Origin: Lachnospiraceae bacterium UBA7225
GTDB taxonomy: Bacteria > Bacillota > Clostridia > Lachnospirales > Lachnospiraceae
NCBI GenBank assembly: GCA_002473385.1
Contig: DKTR01000088.1
Span: 1 to 7,475, forward strand
Length of the DNA: 7,475 nucleotides
Direction: 5' to 3'
Under the pieces are notes generated by a model that did not search any database, was not told the origin of the DNA, and saw nothing but the letters and a program-made list of their open reading frames with translations. The translations under genes and the position numbers were made by a program. Positions within the stretch are counted from its first letter, which is position 1; each line of letters begins with the position of its first letter. Of this stretch, positions 1-5,559 are shown in pieces.

Positions 1-825
1 CACCGGATGGTTGCCGCCGCGGTGTCCATATTTCATTTTATAGGTATCCGCCCCATTTGCCAGCGCCATGAGCTGATGCCCCAGACAAATGGCAAAAATA
101 GGAATGTCCGTCTGATATAATTTACGTATTTCTTCTATGATTGTAACGCACTCCTTCGGATCGCCCGGTCCGTTGGAAAGCATGATGCCGTCCGGTGCAT
201 CCGCAATGATTTCCTCCGCCTTCGTCAGCGCCGGATAGACCGTCACCTGACAGCCGCGCTGCTGTAAGCTGCGCGCGATGTTGCGTTTTGCCCCCAGATC
301 AAGCAGCGCCACCTTCGGTCCGTCACCCTCCAGCACATATTTCTCTGCACAGGTCACCTTCTCCACCACTCTGCCAGTGCGGTAGGCGGCAATCCGTGGC
401 AGCACCTCTTCCAGACAGAATTGTCCGTCTGTCGTAATCATTCCGTTCATCGTGCCTTTTTCACGAAGAATTTTCGTTAATGCTCTGGTGTCTATTCCGG
501 AGATTCCGGGGATATCATATTTCAATAGAAAATCCTGAATTGTCCCTTCCGATCGGAAGTTACTGGGAATACGAGATAGTTCTCTTACAATGTATGCGTC
601 CGGCCATGGCCTCTCCGATTCCATGTCCTGTGTACAGATACCATAATTTCCAATTAACGGATATGTCATCACAACTGCCTGTCCCGCATAAGAGGGATCG
701 GTGAGGACTTCGAGATAACCGGTCATTGACGTATTAAAAACAATTTCGCTGATGACTTCCCGATCCGCCCCGATGCTCTGCCCGGTAAAAACAGTTCCGT
801 CTTCCAGAATAAGAAATGCTTTCAT
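1..825 (-). CDS. carA: Carbamoyl-phosphate synthase small (glutaminase) subunit, 3' end outside window
   Basis: I translated the minus strand directly from ATG at 825-823 and found 275 open codons to the window edge; the family is usually about 355-380 residues, so roughly the last 80-100 are missing. The subunit hydrolyses glutamine and channels ammonia to CarB, which makes carbamoyl phosphate for pyrimidine and arginine synthesis in the cytoplasm. The N-terminal CarA domain (about residues 1-145) starts MKAFLILEDGTVFTG and contains FNTSMTGYLEVLTDPSYAGQ and GISGIDTRALT. The class I glutamine amidotransferase domain begins near LLDLGAKRNI and contains NGPGDP (218-223) and the nucleophile motif FAICLGHQL with Cys247; the sequence leaves the window at KYGHRGGNHPV. 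The catalytic His/Glu pair lies beyond the edge. AGGA at 835-832, six bases before the ATG, is the ribosome site. carB would be expected next, outside the window. The leader upstream is long and highly structured (see 826-1084). The first half is noticeably more AT-rich than the second. Confidence 0.96.
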   Translation of the reverse strand, partial: MKAFLILEDGTVFTGQSIGADREVISEIVFNTSMTGYLEVLTDPSYAGQAVVMTYPLIGNYGICTQDMESERPWPDAYIVRELSRIPSNFRSEGTIQDFLLKYDIPGISGIDTRALTKILREKGTMNGMITTDGQFCLEEVLPRIAAYRTGRVVEKVTCAEKYVLEGDGPKVALLDLGAKRNIARSLQQRGCQVTVYPALTKAEEIIADAPDGIMLSNGPGDPKECVTIIEEIRKLYQTDIPIFAICLGHQLMALANGADTYKMKYGHRGGNHPV

Positions 826-873
826 AATTTATCCTGCCTTTCTTGATGTATTAGTGCGTATCCCCCTCCGTTC

Positions 874-885
874 GCGCTAAAGCGC
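874..885. repeat. Small near-palindrome in carA leader
   Basis: GCGCT and AGCGC are separated by AA. It is a third short inverted repeat with an AA centre in the carA leader, after those at 952-969 and 993-1010. It is short and could be chance in GC-rich sequence. Confidence 0.35.
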
Positions 886-929
886 TCACTGCCGCGATAT
901 GCGCCGGATGGGAAGATTTCATTTCCCTT

Positions 930-991
930 GCGCACATGCACCTCACCTGCCGGGTATGCAAGCATCCCCTTCCGGTGAGGTGCATGTGCGC
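930..991. repeat. 18-bp perfect inverted repeat with 26-base loop
   Basis: GCGCACATGCACCTCACC at 930-947 is exactly complementary to GGTGAGGTGCATGTGCGC at 974-991. The 26-base loop contains its own stem (952-959 with 962-969, one mismatch), so the structure is a hairpin within a hairpin. The GCGC at 930-933 could instead pair with GCGC at 1027-1030, so two mutually exclusive folds are possible. Confidence 0.85.
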
Positions 992-1016
992 CGGGAACGC
1001 AAGCGTTCCCGCCCGG
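949..1016. repeat. Two diverged copies of a 27-base palindromic unit
   Basis: Positions 949-975 and 990-1016 align without gaps at 21 of 27 positions, 41 bases apart. Each has the plan GCCGGG, half-stem, GCAAGC, half-stem, CCC, CCGG. Each folds into an 8-bp stem around AA: 952-959/962-969 with one mismatch, and 993-1000/1003-1010 perfect. At one stem pair both sides changed together: T957-A964 in the first copy is C998-G1005 in the second, keeping the pair intact. This supports duplication followed by constraint on pairing, although it is only one covarying pair. Confidence 0.65.
993..1010. repeat. 8-bp perfect palindromic hairpin with AA centre
   Basis: GGGAACGC at 993-1000 and GCGTTCCC at 1003-1010 are perfect complements around AA. 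It is the better preserved of the two related units in this element. No T-run follows it closely on either strand, so it does not look like a terminator. Confidence 0.75.
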
Positions 1017-1090
1017 CTTATGATTCGCGCAAAAAAAGGGAATAAAACGCCCGTTTCTTCCCCATCGAATCCGCACCCCAAATTGCTAAA

Positions 1091-1119
1091 ATGATAGCAC
1101 AAAAATATCTGTTTGGCAA
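1091..1119 (-). promoter_or_regulatory. Candidate sigma-A promoter for carA
   Basis: On the minus strand TTGCCA (1119-1114) and TATCAT (1096-1091) are separated by 17 bases. Each hexamer matches four or five of six consensus positions and the spacing is ideal. It points toward carA, with a predicted start near 1084. The region is AT-rich, unlike the GC-rich leader just downstream. No transcript data support it here. Confidence 0.5.
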
Positions 1120-1134
1120 GAGGCAGATTTATAT

Positions 1135-1166
1135 TTGTCACATGGCTGAGTAATTGCCATATAATA
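1135..1166 (+). promoter_or_regulatory. Candidate promoter for sleC (sigma-K-like, or sigma-A)
   Basis: CATATAATA at 1158-1166 fits the mother-cell sigma-K -10 consensus CATAnnnTA exactly. An AC (1140-1141) in the context CACA lies 16 bases upstream, close to the usual spacing for that factor. The same bases can be read as a sigma-A promoter, TTGTCA (1135-1140) and TATAAT (1160-1165), but with a long 19-base spacer. The sigma-K reading suits the gene product, a spore enzyme made late in sporulation, although sigma-K motifs are short and can arise by chance. Confidence 0.45.
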
Positions 1167-1178
1167 ATTATGACAATT
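1152..1178. promoter_or_regulatory. Dyad overlapping the sleC -10 region
   Basis: AATTGCCATA (1152-1161) and TATGACAATT (1169-1178) are inverted repeats matching at 9 of 10 positions, separated by seven A/T bases. The dyad covers the candidate -10 element, so a dimeric regulator bound there would affect transcription start. No regulator is identified, and AT-rich dyads also occur by chance. Confidence 0.4.
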
Positions 1179-1194
1179 TCTGTATGAGGTTATT

Positions 1195-2460
1195 ATGTCC
1201 TATTCCCGCATGAAAACTATGCAGCAGGCGACAGATACCGGCATGCTGCGCATTAATGTGGAATCCGCACTGCAAAATGCGCCTGTTGAAGATGCTGTGA
1301 TTGACATTTCGTATTCCGGTGATCCGGAGAGCGTAATTGAAGAGGTGCGCACAGACAGCAGCGGCCGCACAGAGACAATCTCCCTGGAAGCCCCGCCATT
1401 GGAATATAGTCTGTCTCCCGGCGAAACCCAGCCATATTCTGAATATACTTTTGAAGTGTCCGCAGAAGGTTTTGAAAAAATCACCGTTTCCGGCTCCGAA
1501 ATTCTCTCCGGGCAGCTCTCCCTGCAGACCATCCGGCTGCGTCCGCTAAAGGAGCGCGAGACACCGGACGTTGTAGTCATCCCTGCACACACGCTTTACG
1601 GAAACTATCCGCCGAAAATCGCTGAAGCCGAGGTAAAGCCTGTCAGCCAGACCGGAGAGATTGTTCTCTCCCGCGTCGTCGTCCCGGAATTTATCGTCGT
1701 ACACGACGGATCCCCGCGTGACACGACCGCCACCGACTACTATGTGCGCTACAGGGACTATATCAAAAATGTCGCATCCAGCGAAATTTATTCCACCTGG
1801 CCGCAGGCATCACTGCGGGCAAATATTCTCGCTATTATGTCTTTCACACTAAACCGTGTTTACACAGAATGGTACCGCAATAAAGGCTTTAATTTCACCA
1901 TCACGTCCTCTACCGCCTTCGACCACAAGTGGATTTACGGGCGTAATATTTATGAGAGCATTTCTGAGGTGGTTGACGAACTTTTTGATGCCTACCTCTC
2001 CCGCCCAAACGTGAAACAGCCGATTCTGACACAATATTGTGACGGAAACCGCGTTACCTGCCCGAATTGGATGAGCCAGTGGGGATCCAAAAATCTTGCC
2101 GACCAGGGATACTCCGATATCGACATTCTCCGCTATTATTACGGGGATTCCATATACATCAATGCGGCGGAGGAGGTTTCCGGCATACCGGCTTCCTATC
2201 CGGGCTACGCCCTGCGCACCGGCTCCTCCGGTGATGCTGTACGCCAGATCCAGGAACAGCTCAACGCCATCTCAAACAACTATCCGCTGATTCCGAAAAT
2301 TGCTGTGGACGGCATCTTCGGTCCGGCGACGGAAAATGCAGTAAAAGTATTCCAGAGCATCTTTGGACTGACGCAGGACGGCGTTGTCGGGCGCCGCACC
2401 TGGTACAGAATCCAGGATATTTACGTTGCCGTTACACGTATTGCAGAGCTATATCCGTAA
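1195..2460 (+). CDS. sleC: Spore cortex-lytic enzyme SleC (lytic transglycosylase proenzyme)
   Basis: A 421-residue protein that I recognise as SleC from clostridial relatives, which are about 420-440 residues. SleC is a germination-specific lytic transglycosylase that degrades the modified cortex peptidoglycan; in Clostridium perfringens and C. difficile the proform is activated by Csp subtilisin-like proteases. Residues about 17-118 form a beta-rich pro-region with a TDSSGR turn. Residues about 185-320 are a SpoIID-like catalytic domain containing NVASSEIYSTWP, with Glu197 as the likely catalytic acid, then ILAIMSFTLNRVYTEWY, TSSTAFDH and SQWGSKNLADQGYSDIDILR. The only two cysteines, Cys282 and Cys289, lie in this domain. 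Residues about 337-408 are a peptidoglycan-binding type 1 domain (LRTGSSGDAVRQIQ, DGIFGPATENAVKVFQ, DGVVGRRTW). There is no hydrophobic signal peptide, as expected if it is made in the mother cell. GAGG at 1186-1189, five bases before ATG 1195, fixes the start. It is a single gene converging on the rseP operon. Confidence 0.93.
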   Translation: MSYSRMKTMQQATDTGMLRINVESALQNAPVEDAVIDISYSGDPESVIEEVRTDSSGRTETISLEAPPLEYSLSPGETQPYSEYTFEVSAEGFEKITVSGSEILSGQLSLQTIRLRPLKERETPDVVVIPAHTLYGNYPPKIAEAEVKPVSQTGEIVLSRVVVPEFIVVHDGSPRDTTATDYYVRYRDYIKNVASSEIYSTWPQASLRANILAIMSFTLNRVYTEWYRNKGFNFTITSSTAFDHKWIYGRNIYESISEVVDELFDAYLSRPNVKQPILTQYCDGNRVTCPNWMSQWGSKNLADQGYSDIDILRYYYGDSIYINAAEEVSGIPASYPGYALRTGSSGDAVRQIQEQLNAISNNYPLIPKIAVDGIFGPATENAVKVFQSIFGLTQDGVVGRRTWYRIQDIYVAVTRIAELYP

Positions 2461-2497
2461 TACAATGATACCCGCAGACTTTTCCCACAGTCACAAA

Positions 2498-2523
2498 ACA
2501 GGCTCCCGTAAACGGGAGCCTGT
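2498..2523. terminator. Probable bidirectional terminator between sleC and rseP
   Basis: ACAGGCTCCCGT (2498-2509) and ACGGGAGCCTGT (2512-2523) form a perfect 12-bp stem around AA. It lies 37 bases past the sleC stop and 29 bases past the rseP stop, between convergent genes. In the minus direction the stem runs into TTTTG, giving a short U-tract for the rseP operon. In the plus direction the following bases are only moderately T-rich, so termination of sleC may be weaker. Confidence 0.75.
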
Positions 2524-2552
2524 CATGCTTAAAACATGTTTATCTCATGATT

Positions 2553-3581
2553 CTAAAGCAGCCTTGCCACATCATTATACATCACGACGACCATCAGCAC
2601 CATTAATGCCATCAGTCCCACAAAATGCACCATTGCCTCCCGGTCCGGGCTTACCTTCTTGCCCCGTATAGCCTCCAGGATCAAAAAAACAAGACGTCCG
2701 CCATCCAGCGCCGGAAGCGGCAGAAGGTTCATGACGCCGAGGGTCGCAGACAGGAAAATACCCATGTTCAGCATATTCACCACTACTGCAAGCATGCTGA
2801 CCTTCGCGCTCTCTGTGTAGGTTTCCCCGATCATGCTGACAACGCCTACCGGACCGGACAGATCTTTAATGCCTGCCCTGCCGCTCACCAGCATCCGCAC
2901 ACTCTCAATCGACAGATCAATCCAGTAGCGCACCTCACAGGCACTGTATTTTATCACCTGCAGGACATTTCCCTTTTCATATGTCCCGCTGACGGCAACG
3001 CCCATCCGGTAGTATCCATCCTCATCCTGCGCGGGAACAATGTGTACCGTGCCGGTCTCCCCGTCCCGCCGGTATGTCAGCGTAATCTTCTCTCCCTGAT
3101 GAAGCGAGATATAATTGCTGACCTCGCGTGCAAGATAAATGCGCTTACCGTTCATCTTCGTCACAACATCTCCCTCACGAAGTCCGGCTTCCTGTGCCGG
3201 AGAGCCTTCCTCCACGCCCCGTATCACCGCCGGATCGTATCCGTACATGCCGACAATGATCAGCGACAGCAGAAACGCCAGGATAAAATTAAAGATCGGT
3301 CCCGCCGCAATCACAGATATCCGCGCCCACACAGATTTGCTGCCAAATGCGCCTTCCCCGCTCTCTTCCTCATCTTCTCCGAGCATCATGCAGGAACCGC
3401 CAAACGGAAGCAGCTTCCAGGAATAGCGCGTACCGTGCCATTCCCGGCTGAGAATCCGCGGTCCCATCCCCAGTGAGAACTCCACGACCGTCACGCCATT
3501 TTTCTTTGCCAGAAGAAAATGTCCAAACTCGTGAAACAAAATAATCAGACTGAATAATATCAGCGCCCAGACAATGTTCAA
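2553..3581 (-). CDS. rseP: RIP zinc metalloprotease (site-2 protease, RseP/RasP family)
   Basis: An intramembrane metalloprotease of the site-2 protease family, which cleaves membrane-embedded substrates such as anti-sigma factors and signal-peptide remnants. I prefer TTG at 3581-3579, giving 342 residues. It has AGGTGG at 3591-3586 just upstream, and its product starts MNIVWALILF, with the first membrane segment at once, as family members do. An upstream TTG at 3599 would add six residues but has a poorer ribosome site. Numbered from 3581, the zinc motif HEFGH is at 17-21 in the first membrane helix. A PDZ domain covers about 112-184 (EEGSPAQEAGLREGDVV). The second metal motif NLLPLPALDGGR has Asp293. 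Further helices lie near 90-112, 262-285 and 320-336. It is the last gene of the operon and its ribosome site overlaps the end of dxr. Natural substrates cannot be told from here. Confidence 0.93.
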   Translation of the reverse strand: MNIVWALILFSLIILFHEFGHFLLAKKNGVTVVEFSLGMGPRILSREWHGTRYSWKLLPFGGSCMMLGEDEEESGEGAFGSKSVWARISVIAAGPIFNFILAFLLSLIIVGMYGYDPAVIRGVEEGSPAQEAGLREGDVVTKMNGKRIYLAREVSNYISLHQGEKITLTYRRDGETGTVHIVPAQDEDGYYRMGVAVSGTYEKGNVLQVIKYSACEVRYWIDLSIESVRMLVSGRAGIKDLSGPVGVVSMIGETYTESAKVSMLAVVVNMLNMGIFLSATLGVMNLLPLPALDGGRLVFLILEAIRGKKVSPDREAMVHFVGLMALMVLMVVVMYNDVARLL

Positions 3582-3582
3582 A

Positions 3583-4725
3583 CTACCACCTGCTTTCAAT
3601 CATCTCATAAGTTGCCTGCTCTGTCTCCAGAATCTCCTCTACGGATGGGTTCTGCCGTATCTGGTGTGCCTCCATACATTCTGTAATGATCTCATAAATA
3701 TCCGTAAATCCAATTTCCCGGTGCAGGAACTTGCTGACAGCCTTCTCATTCGCCGCATTAAATACCGTCGGCATGGAACCGCCTGCCCGCGCGGCGCGGT
3801 ATGCCAGCGGAAGCCCCAGGAAGGTATCCGTATCCGGCTCCTCGAAGGTAATCTGTGCAAGACGCGCGAAATCCAGACGATCCCCCGCCAGGAATTTCCG
3901 CTCCGGGTAATAAAGCGCATACTGGATCGGCAGCTTCATATCCGGTGTACCGAGCTGCGCAATGATAGCTCCGTCCACAAACTCTACCATAGAGTGTATG
4001 ACGCTCTGTGGTTGTACTACAACCTGTATCTGCTCCAGATCTATGCCGAACAGCCATCTCGCCTCCATCACCTCCAGCCCCTTGTTGACCAGGGTGGCGG
4101 AATCAATGGTAATTTTCTGTCCCATACTCCAGTTGGGGTGCTTTAAGGCATCCTCCACCCGGACATGCACAAGCTCCTCACGCCTGCGCCCACGGAATGG
4201 TCCGCCGGATGCCGTGATCAGCAGCTTGTGTATCTGCTGCGGATTTTCGCCGTTCAGCGACTGAAAAATTGCACTATGCTCACTGTCGACCGGCAGAATT
4301 TTTACGCCGCATTGCTCTGCCAGCGGCATAATGATGTGCCCGGCCGTTACCAGTGTTTCTTTATTCGCGAGCGCGATGTCCTTTCCCGCCCGGATCGCCG
4401 CAACAGTCGGACGGATGCCGATCATTCCCACGATCGCTGTAACAACAATTTCTACCTCCGGCAGCGTACAGATTTCCAGAAGTCCCTCCATTCCGGAGAC
4501 CACCTTTACATCCAGATCACACACTGCCGTCCGCAGCCTGTGCGCATCCTCTTCTTCCCAGACCGCCGCCATGCGCGGAGAAAATTCGCGGATCTGCGCT
4601 TCCAGCAGTTTAATATTGCGGCCCGCTGCCAGCGCCGCAATCTTTATATCTTTATTCGCTCTTGCTACCTCCAGCGTCTGCGTGCCGATGGATCCGGTAG
4701 CTCCCAGAACTGCAATTGTTTTCAT
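3583..4725 (-). CDS. dxr: 1-deoxy-D-xylulose 5-phosphate reductoisomerase
   Basis: Converts 1-deoxyxylulose 5-phosphate to 2-C-methylerythritol 4-phosphate with NADPH, the committed step of the MEP isoprenoid pathway; it is the target of fosmidomycin. Starting at ATG 4725 the protein has 380 residues, the usual family length. The Rossmann motif GATGSIG is at 8-14, NKE at 121-123, and metal ligands Asp148 and Glu150 in VDSEHSA. The substrate motifs are ASGGPF (172-177) and KHPNWSMG (195-202), with a third metal ligand at Glu218 in NKGLEVMEA. The C-terminal helical domain follows PTVFNAANE. ATG 4731, two codons upstream, is also possible. I chose 4725 because homologues begin MKxIAxLGxTGSIG and AAGGA sits six bases before it. 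The gene starts 13 bases after the cdsA stop. It supplies isoprenoid precursors for the product of uppS in the same operon. Confidence 0.97.
   Translation of the reverse strand: MKTIAVLGATGSIGTQTLEVARANKDIKIAALAAGRNIKLLEAQIREFSPRMAAVWEEEDAHRLRTAVCDLDVKVVSGMEGLLEICTLPEVEIVVTAIVGMIGIRPTVAAIRAGKDIALANKETLVTAGHIIMPLAEQCGVKILPVDSEHSAIFQSLNGENPQQIHKLLITASGGPFRGRRREELVHVRVEDALKHPNWSMGQKITIDSATLVNKGLEVMEARWLFGIDLEQIQVVVQPQSVIHSMVEFVDGAIIAQLGTPDMKLPIQYALYYPERKFLAGDRLDFARLAQITFEEPDTDTFLGLPLAYRAARAGGSMPTVFNAANEKAVSKFLHREIGFTDIYEIITECMEAHQIRQNPSVEEILETEQATYEMIESRW
3586..3591 (-). promoter_or_regulatory. Ribosome binding site of rseP, inside the end of dxr
   Basis: AGGTGG, within the longer AGCAGGTGG, ends four bases before TTG 3581. 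It lies in the last codons of dxr and directly abuts its TAG stop (3585-3583). It decides the TTG 3581 start over TTG 3599 and suggests that rseP translation depends on ribosomes finishing dxr. Confidence 0.6.
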
Positions 4726-4738
4726 AAGCATTCCTTCC

Positions 4739-5545
4739 TCAGATCATCAGATTCGACAGGAAATAAATCACCGGTGCAGTAAAGATCACGCTGTCAAACC
4801 GGTCGAGAATTCCTCCGTGTCCGGGAATCAGTGTCCCGTAATCCTTAATTTCATGATTTCGTTTGATGGCAGAGGCTGCCAGATCACCGACCATGGAGAT
4901 CAGCGCGCCTGCCGCACAGATCACTGCGTAAGAAATCACCGGATTTTCCGCCTCCAGATGCGCACCCACAACAGCTGCATAAATTGCACCGAGCAGCGCC
5001 GCACCAAGCACGCCGCCCACAGCACCCTCGATAGATTTCTTCGGACTAAGGATGGGCGACATTTTGTGCTTTCCGATCAGAATGCCCACACAGTATGCGC
5101 AGGTATCGCAGCCCCATGAGCAGATAAAAATCAGCCATACCAGAAAGGCGCCATCCGCCATCCTTCTGGTAAGATAAATATAGGAAAGCATGACACATAC
5201 ATACACAATGCCGAAAAATGCCGCCATCACCTGCTCTGACCGGTATTTCGGGAAGGTGAACACATAGACGGCAAGCATCGCCGCCATTGTAAATACCAGA
5301 TAAATGGTGCTGTATGACTCCAGTCCCAGAAGCAGCAGCACATAATAAAGCGCTGCCGCCAGAAAGCCTGTCACTGCCAGACCCGCCTCATTTTTCTTCC
5401 ATACACCGGCTGCACGGTACAGCTCCCCAAGACCGATGAGGGAGACAGACAACGCTGTCCCCCACAAAACGCAGCCTCCGGGGATAATCGTGAGCAGTGC
5501 AACTACCATAATGATGATACTGCTTCTTAATCTAACTGCAAACAT
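4739..5545 (-). CDS. cdsA: Phosphatidate cytidylyltransferase (CDP-diglyceride synthase)
   Basis: Makes CDP-diacylglycerol from CTP and phosphatidic acid in the cytoplasmic membrane, the branch point for all anionic phospholipids and phosphatidylethanolamine. The 268-residue product is highly hydrophobic, with about seven or eight predicted membrane segments. It has the conserved loop with Asp147 followed by GKHKMSPILSPKKSIEG (158-174). It also carries the family signature from Ser225 to Asp251: SAIKRN, KDYGTLIPGHGG, LDRFD. The LSPKKSIEG and IPGHGGxxDRxD patterns are diagnostic. The start is ATG 5545 with AGGG at 5556-5553, seven bases upstream and just past the uppS stop (5562-5560). The gene ends 13 bases before dxr. 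Length and motifs look intact, and I see nothing unusual beyond several cysteines around Asp147. Confidence 0.96.
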   Translation of the reverse strand: MFAVRLRSSIIIMVVALLTIIPGGCVLWGTALSVSLIGLGELYRAAGVWKKNEAGLAVTGFLAAALYYVLLLLGLESYSTIYLVFTMAAMLAVYVFTFPKYRSEQVMAAFFGIVYVCVMLSYIYLTRRMADGAFLVWLIFICSWGCDTCAYCVGILIGKHKMSPILSPKKSIEGAVGGVLGAALLGAIYAAVVGAHLEAENPVISYAVICAAGALISMVGDLAASAIKRNHEIKDYGTLIPGHGGILDRFDSVIFTAPVIYFLSNLMI

Positions 5546-5559
5546 GATTGTTCCCTCTT

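Larger units (their letters stand above)
907..1066. repeat. GC-rich nested inverted-repeat element (REP/MITE-like)
   Basis: The outer arms are imperfectly complementary. GATGGGAAGA at 907-916 pairs with TCTTCCCCATC at 1056-1066 with one extra base, TTCCC at 923-927 faces GGGAA at 1038-1042, and TTGCGC at 928-933 faces GCGCAA at 1027-1032. Between the arms lie an 18-bp perfect hairpin (930-947 with 974-991) and a second hairpin (993-1010). The block is much more GC-rich than the AT-rich DNA on its right. The overall shape, complementary ends enclosing hairpins and no coding capacity, resembles a non-autonomous repeat such as a REP or MITE. No target-site duplication is evident to me, and whether it recurs in the genome cannot be seen here. 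A dedicated leader RNA structure is the alternative. Confidence 0.5.
826..1084 (-). promoter_or_regulatory. Long structured 5' leader of carA
   Basis: If the promoter at 1119-1091 is the true one, transcription would start near 1084 and carA would carry an untranslated leader of about 260 bases. Most of it is the GC-rich hairpin element at 907-1066, followed by a smaller near-palindrome at 874-885 (GCGCT, AA, AGCGC). A purine-rich ribosome-site-like run lies at 870-861, but no start codon follows it at a useful distance. A run of seven U lies at 1037-1031, but the hairpin just before it is weak. I could not recognise a PyrR-binding consensus, a T-box or a known riboswitch. Regulation of carA through this leader is inference; the length and the foldability are visible in the sequence. 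Confidence 0.45.

Noticed and set aside
480..704. A 74-codon plus-strand frame.
   Set aside because: It is antisense to carA, whose conserved motifs are continuous across this stretch.
930..1016. A CRISPR array or tandem repeat array.
   Set aside because: There are only two diverged units, no regular spacers and no cas genes nearby.
826..1084. A PyrR attenuator, T-box or known riboswitch in the carA leader.
   Set aside because: I could not find the PyrR loop consensus, a T-box sequence or a familiar aptamer core. The hairpins are simple palindromes, more like a repeat.
822..1141. Two overlapping minus-strand reading frames of 84 and 96 codons upstream of carA.
   Set aside because: They run through the hairpin repeats and one crosses the predicted promoter. 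The translations have repeated His/Arg/Cys-rich stretches typical of translated palindromes, neither resembles a known family, and they overlap each other in different frames.
2625..3476. A 283-codon plus-strand frame.
   Set aside because: It is antisense to rseP, whose zinc motif, PDZ domain and LDG motif are unmistakable. The antisense product is rich in His and Arg with no domain pattern.
4331..5119. A 262-codon plus-strand frame spanning dxr and cdsA.
   Set aside because: It lies opposite two well-conserved genes and has low-complexity Ser/Ile/His content without recognisable motifs.
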